From contig NZ_FNCS01000014.1 of the NCBI RefSeq assembly GCF_900100665.1, forward strand, positions 20,221-84,220: 64,000 nt of DNA. Reading direction: 5' to 3'. Position numbers and translations under genes: made by a program. The notes under the pieces were generated by a model that saw nothing but the letters and a program-made list of their open reading frames with translations, had not been told where the DNA came from and made no database searches. The DNA is from Pelagibacterium luteolum (lineage in GTDB: Bacteria; Pseudomonadota; Alphaproteobacteria; Rhizobiales; Devosiaceae). This document shows positions 18,901 through 27,277 of this stretch, piece after piece (the stretch's first letter is position 1; each line of letters begins with the position of its first letter).

Positions 18901-19046
18901 TGATGGGCGGCATCGTCGTCGGCACGGTCCTGACCCTTTTGTTCCTGCCCGCGCTCTATGTCGCCTGGTTCGGAATTCAGGAAAATCCTCAGAAGGCTTC
19001 CCAGGAAGAATCACCCATCCGCGAGGCGTCGGCGCCGGCGTCGTGA
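15951..19046 (+). CDS. RND family efflux transporter permease (AcrB type)
   Basis: A 1031-residue inner-membrane proton-driven pump. It shows the two-fold RND layout: TM1 near residue 15, a large periplasmic loop, TM2-6 at about 330-500 with the proton-relay motif GLLVDDAMIAVEMM, a repeated second half, and the final TM block LGILALAGILIRNSVILI. It starts two bases after the second adaptor. No outer-membrane TolC-like protein is encoded here, so a host channel must be borrowed. Substrates cannot be read from the sequence. Confidence 0.95.
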   Translation: MKKFNLSDWAIEHSALVWYFMIACTIAGAAAYIGLGREEDPSFTIKTMVIQAQWPGASAEETARQVTDRIERKVEELDNLDFTRSMTTAGQAIVFVNLEADVPPDDVLQTWQRVRNMMADMALEFPGGVVGPFVDDRFGDVYGNVYAFTGDGMTWRQLRDHVEDVRAALLTVPDIGRIEIIGAQREVVFLEFSTRQIAALGLDHQSILTSIQEQNAIVPSGVVQIDGERVALRVGGSFTSEEDLETINLRVNDRFFPLSEVATITRGYQDPPESLFRFNGEPALGLAVSMKAGANLLDFGAALDETVARAERDLPVGIDIHKVSDQPHVVDHAVSHFVRALAEAVIIVLAISFISLGLRAGLVVAVSIPLVLAITFLGMQFMDISLQRVSLGALIIALGLLVDDAMIAVEMMVSRLEVGDTLRKAATHVYTSTAFPMLTGTLVTVAGFLPVVANFSLAGQFASSLFYVIAISLIMSWVVAVVFTPLLGMKFLPNTLKHTHEKKGRVGQTFRTALLFCMRRRWLTIGATALAFTAALASMAMVQVQLFPASDRNELVVNFTLPQNSTVAETSARIAQFEREALSGKPGIDHWSTYVGRGAARFLLTLDPPVPGVSMGQVIIETESLEARDRIRAELEDYISETFIEADVDIRLLEIGPPIGIPIQYRVSGPDIEKVRTYAQDLASLLDQDSRLGNITFDWMEPARVVRVELLQDRARMLGISSQDIALALNGIVDGMPVTQIRDDIYLIDVIGRAAASERASMETLENLQLPSASGRSIPLGAIATFSHDVEQPVIWQRSRVPTLTVRAEPVGDMRPLLLTFDKRDEIAAFAQTLPAGYSVETGGEWEESIKTLLPVVAGVPLMLIVMATILMIQLQSFHLLAMVFLTAPLAVIGVAIALVPTGIPLGFIAVLGILALAGILIRNSVILIVQIETLRKKGMAAWDAVVEATEHRMRPIMLTAAAASLALIPISREVFWGPMAYAMMGGIVVGTVLTLLFLPALYVAWFGIQENPQKASQEESPIREASAPAS

Positions 19047-19227
19047 GGCCGCGGCCCCCCCAAACTCTGTCTTCCATGGTGCCCCAGACCTCAACTCTTC
19101 ATCGCCAGATATGAGGGCTGGGAACGGCGTCTCGACATTGCCGCCGTTTGGGGGTCGATCCTCGCGCCTTTCCGGCAGCGTTGGAGCGGATAGACACAGG
19201 TTGACCGCTACTATCCGAGTAAGGCTG

Positions 19228-19695
19228 CTATGTTCGACTAGCGTCGGGAGACGCCTCGGCCTCATCGTCTTGCTCAGCCGCTGGTACATCCTCCACAACT
19301 TCGCTGCGCAGCGTCCGGCCGCTGGCGAGCCGATGGCCAAGGGTTTCGATGAACCGATCATAACGCGCGGCCGCCTGTGCGCGGATGGCGGGCTGTGCGG
19401 CATCGGGCGATTGCGGTGTGGCCGCGATCCAGGAGCGCATGAATAGCGCAAACGCCTCCACCGAGATCGCCGTATCGCGCTCGACGCGGTCGAGCCGGCG
19501 GTCGATGCGGTCAAGGCGCTTGGCAAAGGCGGCCTCGCGGCGCTGCTCGCCGTCTGGCGACAGGAAGGAGGCGATGGCGGCTTCCGCGATCAGCGACAGC
19601 GAGTGCTTGCGGCGCGCGGAGAGGTCGGCGAGCGTGGCCATCAGATCGGGATCGAGATAGACGGTGAGCTTCTGCTTCTTGTCGAGTCGGGGCAT
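19228..19695 (-). CDS. Ribbon-helix-helix (CopG-like) protein paired with TraG
   Basis: A 155-residue protein with an N-terminal ribbon-helix-helix fold: KQKLTVYLDPDLMATLADLSARR, then a helix LSLIAEAAIASFL. A charged helical segment rich in Arg/Asp follows (RLDRIDRRLDRVERD). It sits three bases after traG, as in Tn4371-like ICEs. It probably binds DNA and may assist relaxosome assembly or regulate transfer genes. Confidence 0.88.
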   Translation of the reverse strand: MPRLDKKQKLTVYLDPDLMATLADLSARRKHSLSLIAEAAIASFLSPDGEQRREAAFAKRLDRIDRRLDRVERDTAISVEAFALFMRSWIAATPQSPDAAQPAIRAQAAARYDRFIETLGHRLASGRTLRSEVVEDVPAAEQDDEAEASPDASRT

Positions 19696-19698
19696 GGC

Positions 19699-21696
19699 TC
19701 AGAATCCCATGTCGTCATAGGGGTTCATGTCGACCTGTCGCGTGGTCTGGCTCATTTTGCGGATCGTTGCGCGATCACGCGCGGCGATAACGTCGCGCTC
19801 CACAGTGTCGGCGTCTGGGTCGAACTCGTTATGCACGTGCGTGGACTCAGGGAGGATCTCCTCAGGGGTGCGCGGGCCGGGCTCCTGGCGGATGGTGGCG
19901 ACCGGGTCAGGATCGCTGGGATCGGTCTCGGGTTCGACGGCGGTTTCCGTGGGCTTCGACGCAGGTATAGGCGTATGGTTCGACCAGTCATCGGGTCTGG
20001 CTGGATCGCTGCCCGGCACGGGAACAGGCGGCGGCACGATGCGCGCCATCAGCCGCTGGTCAGCGAAGTAGCGCGCCTTGCGGGCGCGGATCGGCGGAAT
20101 GCCGGCCACCATGACGATCTCCTCGTCCGGCGGCAATTGCATGATCTCTCCCGGCGTGAGGAGCGGCCGCGCGGTTTCCGAGCGCGACACCATCAGATGG
20201 CCGAGCCAGGGTGCCAGTCTGTGCCCCGCGTAATTCTTCATGGCTCGCATCTCGGTGGCGGTGCCCAGGGCGTCGCTCACCCTTTTTGCGGTTCGCTCGT
20301 CATTTGTGGCGAAGGCCACACGCACATGGCAATTGTCCAATATCGAATTGTTCGTGCCGTAGGATTTCTCGACCTGATTGAGGGACTGTGTGATGAGAAA
20401 CGCCTTGATGGAATAGCCGGCCATGAAGGCCAGCGAGCTCTCGAAGAAATCCAGTCTTCCAAGAGCCGGAAACTCGTCGAGCATCAGGAGCAATCTCTGC
20501 CGCTCGGTCACGCCGGTCATGTCCTCGGTGAGGCGCCGCCCGACCTGATTGAGGATCAGCCGGATCAGGGGCTTGGTACGGGCGATGTCGCTGGGTGGGA
20601 CGACGAGATAGAGCGTGGTGGGACGCGCGCCCTCGACCAGATCGGCAATGCGCCAGTCGCAGCACGACGTAACCTTGGCGACCACGGGATCACGGTACAG
20701 CCCGAGAAAGCTCATGGCCGTGCTCAAAACCCCGGACCTTTCGTTTTCGCTCTTGTTGAGCAGTTCACGGGCGGCACTGGCTACGACGGGGTGCGGCTTG
20801 CCTTTGCCCAGGTGTGGCGTGGTCATCATGGCGTCGAGCGTGGATTCGATGGGGCGACGCGGATCGGAGAGGAACGAAGCCACCCCCGCCAAGGTTTTGT
20901 CGGCTTCCGCGTAGAGAACGTGCAGAATGGCACCAACCAGCAAGCTATGGGAGGTCTTCTCCCAATGGTTGCGGCGCTCCATGCTGCCTTCGGGATCGAC
21001 CAGGATATCGGCGATGTTCTGGACGTCCCTGACCTCCCATTCGCCGCGCCGCACCTCGAGCAAGGGATTGTAGGCCGCGGAGCGCGGATCGGTCGGATCA
21101 AACAGCAGCACCCGGCCCAAGCCGGCGCGAAAGCCTCCGGTGAGGCCATAGTTTTCACCCTTGATGTCATGGACGATCGCCGAGCCGGGCCAGACCAATA
21201 ACGAGGGCACCACCAGGCCGACACCCTTGCCTGAGCGGGTGGGCGCGAAACAAATTATGTGCTCGGGACCATCGTGACGCAGATATTCGGCGTCATAGCG
21301 GCCGAGAACGACGCCATCGGGATCGAGCAGGCCGGCGGTACGGATATCCCTGGGTTTGGCCCAACGGGCCGAGCCGAATGTTTCGGCGTTGTCGGCCTCG
21401 CGGGCGCGATACACCGACATGAGGACGGCAATGCCTGCGGCGAGCAATCCACCCGCCGCCGCGATCAGCCCCCCCTCAAAGAAGACTTCCGGGGCATAGG
21501 CGTCATAGAAATACCACCACCAAAGCAAGGCCGGCGGCAGGTAGATGTGCAGACCCCAGATGTCGAACCACGGTTCGCCCAATTGTGGTTGGAAGCCCAG
21601 GCGGAACGCGACCCATTGCGTGCCGGCCCAGAGGAAGACCAACACGATGGTGAAGACGGCGATGAGTTGGCCCCAGAGGATATTGGTGCCCGACAT
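19699..21696 (-). CDS. traG: Type IV coupling protein TraG (VirD4 family)
   Basis: A 665-residue coupling ATPase that feeds the relaxase-DNA complex into the secretion channel. It has three N-terminal membrane segments (LIAVFTIVLVFLWAGTQWVAF, PPALLWWWYFY, LIAAAGGLLAAGIAVLMSVY). Walker A APTRSGKGVG lies at about residue 150 and Walker B LLLMLDEFPALG at about 403. The GTG nine codons upstream is possible, but the ATG at 21696 fits the family length. Confidence 0.95.
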   Translation of the reverse strand: MSGTNILWGQLIAVFTIVLVFLWAGTQWVAFRLGFQPQLGEPWFDIWGLHIYLPPALLWWWYFYDAYAPEVFFEGGLIAAAGGLLAAGIAVLMSVYRAREADNAETFGSARWAKPRDIRTAGLLDPDGVVLGRYDAEYLRHDGPEHIICFAPTRSGKGVGLVVPSLLVWPGSAIVHDIKGENYGLTGGFRAGLGRVLLFDPTDPRSAAYNPLLEVRRGEWEVRDVQNIADILVDPEGSMERRNHWEKTSHSLLVGAILHVLYAEADKTLAGVASFLSDPRRPIESTLDAMMTTPHLGKGKPHPVVASAARELLNKSENERSGVLSTAMSFLGLYRDPVVAKVTSCCDWRIADLVEGARPTTLYLVVPPSDIARTKPLIRLILNQVGRRLTEDMTGVTERQRLLLMLDEFPALGRLDFFESSLAFMAGYSIKAFLITQSLNQVEKSYGTNNSILDNCHVRVAFATNDERTAKRVSDALGTATEMRAMKNYAGHRLAPWLGHLMVSRSETARPLLTPGEIMQLPPDEEIVMVAGIPPIRARKARYFADQRLMARIVPPPVPVPGSDPARPDDWSNHTPIPASKPTETAVEPETDPSDPDPVATIRQEPGPRTPEEILPESTHVHNEFDPDADTVERDVIAARDRATIRKMSQTTRQVDMNPYDDMGF

Positions 21697-21935
21697 GGCG
21701 TGTTCCGTTTCGGCTCGGAACACTCGATAGAAAGGGCATTTTTGCTGGGTTCAAGCAAATCCAAGCCGCCGTCGCAGCGGATCGAAACGGAACGAAATAA
21801 TACTTGCGGGATGCGAAACGACGTTCAGCGCGTCACATGGGAAATTCACACTGGCCGATCATGGTCGATTTGTTTCGACCCCACGCGGATAATCGGCTGT
21901 GTAAGTGCGTGTGCCGGTCTATTTGATGGCACGAG

Positions 21936-22508
21936 CTAAATCATCGCAGCAGCAACAGATGGTTGGAGAACCTCTCCCGCCCCTAGCTCCATCAGCGACT
22001 GGGTATTCCTGAGGAAGTGATTGTCGCTCGACACGAACACATTGCCCCCATTCAGAATGTGCGCGAGCATACCTTGCACGTCGCATCGACGATTTCGCCA
22101 TCTGCGATAGGCCGGGCCGGTCGTGGCCTCTATCGCCTCGCCTGACGCCGACGCTACCGCTTCCCACTCGAATTCCGATGGTGGGAACATGGCGTCGTGG
22201 ATTTGCCGTTCTAGCGACATGCTCTCCGGCGATGCGTAGACACACCAGTCCCAGAACGTCACGCCCCATATTCCTGTGGGCTTGTAGATGGTGAGATGGC
22301 CCAAGCCAATGGATTCCAGCTTGGACCGGAATTCTCCAATGTTCTGCAAATACCGGCCACCAGCCTGTCGTTCTGAGGCGGAGATACCGAGCATAGCCAC
22401 TTCGGCCTTTCCAGTGGCATGCGCCTGAGCCACCGCCTTAATGTCGATCGCAGCCGGCTCATCATTGGCGACGGCGATAAGACAGTTATTGTCCAGAGTG
22501 AATTTCAT
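21936..22508 (-). CDS. PIN-like domain protein
   Basis: A 190-residue protein I recognise only by pattern. It starts MKFTLDNNCL and has acidic residues at the usual PIN-nuclease positions: Asp6, the Glu in SASER, an Asp in CDVQGMLAHI and the Asp in VSSDNHF near the C-terminus. PIN domains are Mg-dependent RNases, often toxins. No antitoxin gene is seen beside it: 239 bases before traG and 108 bases after the relaxase carry no convincing ORF. It is less GC-rich than the flanking transfer genes and is probably inserted cargo. Confidence 0.6.
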   Translation of the reverse strand: MKFTLDNNCLIAVANDEPAAIDIKAVAQAHATGKAEVAMLGISASERQAGGRYLQNIGEFRSKLESIGLGHLTIYKPTGIWGVTFWDWCVYASPESMSLERQIHDAMFPPSEFEWEAVASASGEAIEATTGPAYRRWRNRRCDVQGMLAHILNGGNVFVSSDNHFLRNTQSLMELGAGEVLQPSVAAAMI

Positions 22509-22616
22509 GGTTGGACAATACCAGATTCTTTAGCGCGGCAGGATAGCACGCCTCGTCAATATCTGTCGTCGAACTGACTAGCCTCAATGGGCTGATGTCA
22601 TCGATCTCCTCCACTT

Positions 22617-24353
22617 CTACAGGCCGAGACTCCTCTTCCGCCCAAAATTCCAGTCGACTCCGCCATCGGCGCGGGCGACCCCGGAAACGTGCTTTCCGAG
22701 ATGCTGCTCAACCGATGGCGTCCAGGGCACGAGTTTGAATCCAAGCCCGTCGTCGATCATGGCGAAGCGGCCCGAGGCCAGCGCGAAACGCTGGCGATAG
22801 GTGCCGGCAACATACTCCCCCGACTCGGCCTTCTGGAAGGGGTTGCCCGTCTCAGCCGCGAGCCGCTCTCCGAGCGCATCCAGTTCGCGCCGCCGCAAGG
22901 TGGCGAGCAGGTTGCGGGCGAAGACGATGCGCTGGCCCTCGCGGCGGGCCAGACCCTCTTCAATCAGGTGATCGGTTCGGGCTTCGAGCGCCTGGTTGAC
23001 CTCGGCCCCGAACCCTCCGCTCAGCCCAGCCGGATTGCCGGCCACGAGTTGGCGGTCGAGCCAAGTGGCGCCATCAGACTTGATCTGATCGGCGATGGAG
23101 AGATCGGAGCGGACCGCGAGTGCAGTGCGCACATTGTCCCTGGAATCGGTATAGGTGCGCAACTCGACGATCGAGCCCGGCGCGCTGTCGCCAGTCGCGG
23201 AAAGATCGTGGAATTTGATGTGATGGGTGCGTCCGTCGATGCTGTCGATCACTGCGTAGGCTGTCCCGTATAGCTCATCATGCAGGCCGCGATCGACCAG
23301 CCTGCCGATGATCGGACTATCGCCGGTTCCGCTCACCACCGCATAATCGGACATGGCCCGCTCAATGCCTCGATCGGTCAGCGCCTTGTGTATGCGCTTG
23401 ATGATGTCGTTGCGCTCGCCGAGCTCGCGCAGAGTGGATTCGGCATCTTCGGCGATCCGCCATTGCTGGCCACCGACCGGATGGGCGAGACCGAGCCTTT
23501 CGAGGGTGCGCAGCCGCCCCACCTTGACCGCATGGTAGGTGTCCGGCTGCGCGCCCGGCTTGGGGGCGAGATCGACGATGCGGTTCTCGCCGCCGTCGCG
23601 GACGAGCTGCCGATCGAGCTGAGTCCAGCGTTCCGCTCCGATCTGGCGTTCGAGGCCGGCACGGATGTCGAGATCGGTGCGAGGCCCGAGTTCGAGGGTG
23701 AGCAGATCGCTCGCCCGATCACGCATGCCAGAGCGGATATAGTCGCGCGAGATCACAAGGTCCTCGCCGGTATCGGTGACGCCGCGCACGAGGACGTGGA
23801 TATGGGGATGCTCGGTGTTCCAGTGATCAGTCGCGATCCAATCGAGTTCGGTCCCCATATCCTTCTGCATCTGGTCCATCAGGTCGCGGGTGAAGCTCTT
23901 GAGATCGTCCAACTCGAACACGTCGTCCGGCGAGACGATGAAGCGGAAATGGTGACGGTCGTCTTCGCAGCGCTCGGCAAAATCTCCGGCGTCGGCATCC
24001 TCGGTGTCGGGTCCGAACATTCTCGCCTTTTCGCCGTCGCGGGTGACGCCCTCCCGGCGCAGATAATCGAGATGGCGCGAAAGCGGCGCGCCGGTCCTGC
24101 CGTGACGCACAACACGCGCTTTGATCATCGCGCCTCGGCTGCGCCGGGTGATGATGCGGTTTGCGATGACGCTGGCGGCGCGGCCGCGCCCGAAGTTCGA
24201 CACGCGCGAGGGGCCGAAGCCGCCACCACGCCGATGATGGCCACCCGCCTGCGCGGTGGCAGCCAGGGCCTGGGCGATGAAGGGGCGCGTTCTCTGGCCG
24301 GCGCGGGAGCGAATGCGGCCGGGACGAACCTTGAAGTCACGCTCCTTGCTCAT
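22617..24353 (-). CDS. traI: Relaxase, VirD2/TraI type with DUF3363
   Basis: A 578-residue relaxase that nicks oriT and pilots the transferred strand. The catalytic-Tyr region is SRHLDYLRREG, and the histidine-triad motif HWNTEHPHIHVLVRG lies at about residue 176. A DUF3363 C-terminal half follows (TYHAVKVGRLRTLERLGLA onward). The ATG at 24353 (MSKERDFKVRPGR) is used; the frame upstream is noncoding and contains the candidate oriT. The spacing from the transglycosylase gene is 244 bases. Confidence 0.94.
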   Translation of the reverse strand: MSKERDFKVRPGRIRSRAGQRTRPFIAQALAATAQAGGHHRRGGGFGPSRVSNFGRGRAASVIANRIITRRSRGAMIKARVVRHGRTGAPLSRHLDYLRREGVTRDGEKARMFGPDTEDADAGDFAERCEDDRHHFRFIVSPDDVFELDDLKSFTRDLMDQMQKDMGTELDWIATDHWNTEHPHIHVLVRGVTDTGEDLVISRDYIRSGMRDRASDLLTLELGPRTDLDIRAGLERQIGAERWTQLDRQLVRDGGENRIVDLAPKPGAQPDTYHAVKVGRLRTLERLGLAHPVGGQQWRIAEDAESTLRELGERNDIIKRIHKALTDRGIERAMSDYAVVSGTGDSPIIGRLVDRGLHDELYGTAYAVIDSIDGRTHHIKFHDLSATGDSAPGSIVELRTYTDSRDNVRTALAVRSDLSIADQIKSDGATWLDRQLVAGNPAGLSGGFGAEVNQALEARTDHLIEEGLARREGQRIVFARNLLATLRRRELDALGERLAAETGNPFQKAESGEYVAGTYRQRFALASGRFAMIDDGLGFKLVPWTPSVEQHLGKHVSGVARADGGVDWNFGRKRSLGL

Positions 24354-24484
24354 GGCTGAACTCCCGGCGCGGTGCGGCTTCCATTGAACGGCAACGCGAA
24401 ATCGCGCTGGCGCACGGTGCGAAACCCGCGAACACGGTGCGAAAATCGGCCTCTGATCCCCAGTCTCCCGCACCCCCAACCGCG

Positions 24485-24510
24485 CCGCACCGTGCGGCTT
24501 TTATCCTGCC
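24485..24510 (+). other. Candidate oriT nick region
   Basis: Between the relaxase and transglycosylase genes the plus strand reads TTTTATCCTGCC at 24499-24510. This contains TATCCTG|CC, the RP4/IncP-type nick sequence, with the predicted cut between 24508 and 24509. Eleven bases before the cut ends an inverted repeat, CCGCAC-C-GTGCGG (24485-24497). Two direct copies of CACGGTGCGAAA lie about 65 and 45 bases to its left. RP4 oriT likewise has an inverted repeat close to nic, bound by an accessory protein. The call rests on motif plus location. Confidence 0.7.
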
Positions 24511-24597
24511 ATGACCCCAGCCCGTTGTCCCCTCCCTCCCGGTCCCTTTGCTCCGGTGCCCCTGGCTGCGCTGCAATGCGAAATCCCGCCACACCGA

Positions 24598-25341
24598 TCA
24601 TGGGACGGCTCCCGCTAGGGAATTGACCGGAACGAAGATCGGCGCGGCGAATAAATCGGCATCGGACGACCTGCCGGATGACGGCTGGAGCGCAGTCAGA
24701 TCGACGATCCTTTGCAGCGGGATCGCCAGCTCGGACGCAGCACCATTGTCGGCGGATGCGGTTTCGAGCGCGTCGAATGTACCGCCAAGCAACGCGGACT
24801 GGGCGTTGTGCTCACGCGCTTCGGCGATGACGGATGCGAGTCCGGCAACGTAGTCTCGCGTCTCTTGCGGCAATGCCCGGCCGGTATTGAGATGCTCCTC
24901 GTAGCGCGCGGGACCGGCATTATAGGCAGCAAGAAAACCGTCCGGGCCGAAGCGATCCAGCATCTCGCGGAGATACGCGGTGCCGGCAATGATGTTGTCA
25001 CGGACATGCAACGGATCGTCGCTGAGATGATACCGGGCGCGCAACTCGTCATAGGTCGCGGGCATCACCTGCATGAGCCCGATGGCGCCCTTGGGGGACA
25101 CGGCGGACGGCTCGTTATTGCTTTCGGCGGCAATGACCGCGCGTATCCAGTGTTCGGGAATGGCGAAGCGGAAGCTCGCTTCGGCGACGGGAATTGCGAA
25201 AGGATCGGCAGCGACCGTGTGCGCCGTTATATCCTGGGCGTGGGCGGGACACGCATTGTAGCCTACGACCGTCGAAGCCAGTATGGCGAACATGATCGCC
25301 CGACTGACGACAAGAGCGCCTGCATTTCCGGCCCCGACCAT
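24598..25341 (-). CDS. Lytic transglycosylase (VirB1-like)
   Basis: A 247-residue exported muramidase-type enzyme that opens peptidoglycan for the transfer channel. After a signal sequence (IMFAILASTVVGYNA, then CPAHAQ) comes the SLT domain. It carries catalytic Glu in IRAVIAAESNNEPSAVSPKGA, then GLMQVMPATY and FLAAYNAGPARYEEH. The frame stays open upstream, and an ATG at 25512 directly after DUF736 is possible. The segment before 25341 is low-complexity and Arg-rich, so ATG 25341 is preferred. Confidence 0.88.
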   Translation of the reverse strand: MVGAGNAGALVVSRAIMFAILASTVVGYNACPAHAQDITAHTVAADPFAIPVAEASFRFAIPEHWIRAVIAAESNNEPSAVSPKGAIGLMQVMPATYDELRARYHLSDDPLHVRDNIIAGTAYLREMLDRFGPDGFLAAYNAGPARYEEHLNTGRALPQETRDYVAGLASVIAEAREHNAQSALLGGTFDALETASADNGAASELAIPLQRIVDLTALQPSSGRSSDADLFAAPIFVPVNSLAGAVP

Positions 25342-25516
25342 GAGAGATTCCGCCACCGTGCTCGCGCCCCTCAAGGGCAAGGCGCGAGCGCTGGCCGGAG
25401 GCCGCCCTTGACCGCCCCTGCGCGCTATGGCTGCGCGCAAGCTGATCGGGATGAGGGGATTGACCGGCCGACGATCGAACAAGGGGATTGGACCGAAGGG
25501 ATGATCCCGCATGCGA

Positions 25517-25846
25517 TCATGCCTTCTCTTCGCGGTGCGTCGGGCGCGACCATTGCAGCGTGTAGGCGGCGTCGCCCTGGCGGAAAAGATTGGCCCTGAG
25601 TGGCTGGGTGAAGGCCGGATCGTCGATGAGAAGCGAGACGTATTCGCCGGCCTTTTCGCCGGTGCGCTTCCATCCCGCGCCGATCTCGGGGCCATCGTTG
25701 CCTGCGAGGTGGACGCGATAGTCCGGGGCGTTCTCGGTATCGCTCGGTTCGAGAGATACAAGCACGATTTCTACATCGAGCGAAGGGGTGCGGATGCGGC
25801 CGGAATAGCCAGTCTGGGTGCGGATGAATGAGCCGATCTGTGCCAT
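25517..25846 (-). CDS. DUF736 family protein (first copy)
   Basis: A 109-residue small protein starting MAQIGSFIRTQTGYSG. The DUF736 pattern includes DYRVHLAGNDGPEIGAGWKR and a C-terminal YTLQWSRP. These proteins are abundant in alphaproteobacterial ICEs and plasmids, where their role is unknown. It lies between the TraF-type peptidase and the transglycosylase. Two further copies occur at 36.1-37.1 kb. Confidence 0.9.
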   Translation of the reverse strand: MAQIGSFIRTQTGYSGRIRTPSLDVEIVLVSLEPSDTENAPDYRVHLAGNDGPEIGAGWKRTGEKAGEYVSLLIDDPAFTQPLRANLFRQGDAAYTLQWSRPTHREEKA

Positions 25847-25879
25847 TGGAAGCTCCTTGGTGGCGGGTGGGAAAACAGG

Positions 25880-26425
25880 TCAGCGCGTGGGCGCGCGCCA
25901 TTGGTAGCGGCCGTCACCCTCCTCGTCGGTCCAGAACGGGAGCGCCTGGCCGATGATCGCGGTGACGGGCAACGGGCCGAAATACCGCCCGTCAAAACTG
26001 TCGGCGGATTGCCAGTTCATCAGAAAGATTTCGCCGGGAGCGATGACGCGGCAGCCGTGCCAAGCCGGGAGGTCGCGGCCCTGGCTGTCGCGGTCTAGCA
26101 CCGCGCCCATCGTGATGCCGTCCACGGTGATGGTGCGATCGATGCGGCACACCTCCTGTCCGGCCAAGCCGAGCACGCGCTTGAGCATGGGCACACCGCG
26201 CGGCAGGTAGCCGCGTTCGGCAAGCAACGCGGCGAGCGCATCGGGCGGCATGACGGCGACCAGATCGGCAACCTCCAACGCGCTGGCGGGATGCACGGTG
26301 AACAAGCCGATCGGAACGCTGGGCGAAGCGTTCCAGATCAGAGCCTGCGGCGGATCGAGCAACGCAGTGACGCCGATCGCGACGCTGGCGAGATAGGTGC
26401 TCATGGCCCAGGTGAACCGAGTCAT
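25880..26425 (-). CDS. traF: TraF-type S26 signal peptidase
   Basis: A 181-residue membrane-anchored serine protease of the S26 family. One N-terminal hydrophobic helix (STYLASVAIGVTALL) precedes the catalytic Ser in ASPSVPIGLF and the catalytic Lys in PMLKRVLG. The C-terminal GRYFGPLPVTAIIGQA is the family signature. In RP4, TraF cleaves and cyclises the TrbC pilin, so it should process TrbC encoded at 9289-9630. The start overlaps the DUF2840 stop by four bases. Confidence 0.93.
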   Translation of the reverse strand: MTRFTWAMSTYLASVAIGVTALLDPPQALIWNASPSVPIGLFTVHPASALEVADLVAVMPPDALAALLAERGYLPRGVPMLKRVLGLAGQEVCRIDRTITVDGITMGAVLDRDSQGRDLPAWHGCRVIAPGEIFLMNWQSADSFDGRYFGPLPVTAIIGQALPFWTDEEGDGRYQWRAPTR

Positions 26426-26889
26426 GGCGCGATACCCCGGCGCTTGAGCCAGGCGCGGTGCTGCGCGGCGGTATAGGCATTCGGCTCGAGGCCGGCCGCG
26501 ACATGGTTGTGCACGTGCCGCCAGTGATCGGGCGCCGCCTCGGCCGGATCGACGCCAATGGCTTCCACGGCGTCGATGGCTTTCAGCACGCGTTCGACTT
26601 TGGGCCAGTCACTGACCTTGAGCAGGATATCGCCGCCCGGCCGCACGAAGGGCAGCGTCTGATAGGCGTCACCGTGATCGACGGTCAGCACGATGTCGAT
26701 GCGCGAGATGATCGTTCCGAAATCGTTGGCCGCCCATCGCACGAAGGCGAAGATGCTGCCCGGCGCGAAGCTCACCTGGCGGCGATGACGGTCGAGGCGC
26801 TGGCTATGTGCAGGATAACCGAACCTGATCCAGTGCTCGATGCGTTTCTCACGCCAGGTCAACTCGACATGGGTGAGGAGCGTCGTCAT
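26422..26889 (-). CDS. DUF2840 family protein
   Basis: A 155-residue protein with the DUF2840 pattern: HVELTWREKRIEHWIRFG, then a Trp-rich middle and a basic C-terminus. It always lies directly upstream of the TraF-type peptidase in this ICE family and overlaps it by four bases here. No enzyme motif is visible. In related elements the preceding gene is parA, which is absent here. Confidence 0.88.
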   Translation of the reverse strand: MTTLLTHVELTWREKRIEHWIRFGYPAHSQRLDRHRRQVSFAPGSIFAFVRWAANDFGTIISRIDIVLTVDHGDAYQTLPFVRPGGDILLKVSDWPKVERVLKAIDAVEAIGVDPAEAAPDHWRHVHNHVAAGLEPNAYTAAQHRAWLKRRGIAP

Positions 26890-27178
26890 GGCGCACCTCG
26901 GAGGGTCGCCAATTCGCGGCAGTCCACGATTAAAGGGAAACCAGTCTCGGCTTTAAGGTCAAAGCCATGTCTCGATCCGACCCGTGTATCGGATGGCGAA
27001 GGGGCTGATTTTGCGGATGTCTTTGATGGCCTGGCGAAACCTCGTCCTGGTGCGCGGATCCCGGCTCCAGCACGGTATTCACACTCTTCCCGCCCCATGA
27101 AGCAGGTTAGAATCTTGATGTTAGTATAGTTAGAAGGGGCCGATTCCGCTTTTATCTTCCAAGGGTTACGCGCGGTGA
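26890..27178. other. Non-coding or degenerate stretch where parA would be expected
   Basis: This interval together with the adjoining iterons separates repA from DUF2840. In related elements a ParA-type ATPase gene of about 640 bases sits here. No Walker-type P-loop can be read in any frame. One minus-strand frame (26886-27296) is open and ends ATGA-coupled to DUF2840, but its translation crosses the iterons and DnaA boxes and has no family look. I read it as the remains of a deletion. Confidence 0.5.
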
Positions 27179-27244
27179 GCGTTCCCGATAGCACGGGTCT
27201 GGCGTTCCCGGTAGCACGGGCCCAGGCGTTCCTGATAGCACGGG
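27179..27244 (+). repeat. Three iterons of the repA origin
   Basis: There are three direct repeats of 19 bases: 27179-27197, 27202-27220 and 27226-27244. The consensus is GCGTTCCYGRTAGCACGGG with one or two differences between copies. They start every 23-24 bases, about two helical turns, so a bound initiator would line up on one face. They lie directly downstream of repA and beside DnaA boxes, the usual organisation of an iteron-controlled replication origin. Confidence 0.85.
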
Positions 27245-27256
27245 TTCGCGCGACAG

Positions 27257-27277
27257 TTTTCCACACGGTTATCCACA
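27257..27277 (+). other. Two DnaA boxes at the candidate origin
   Basis: TTATCCACA at 27269-27277 is a perfect match to the classical DnaA box. TTTTCCACA at 27257-27265 differs by one base, 12 bases upstream. Both lie between the iterons and the repA stop codon, supporting an origin of (possibly transient) autonomous replication for the excised element. Confidence 0.75.
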
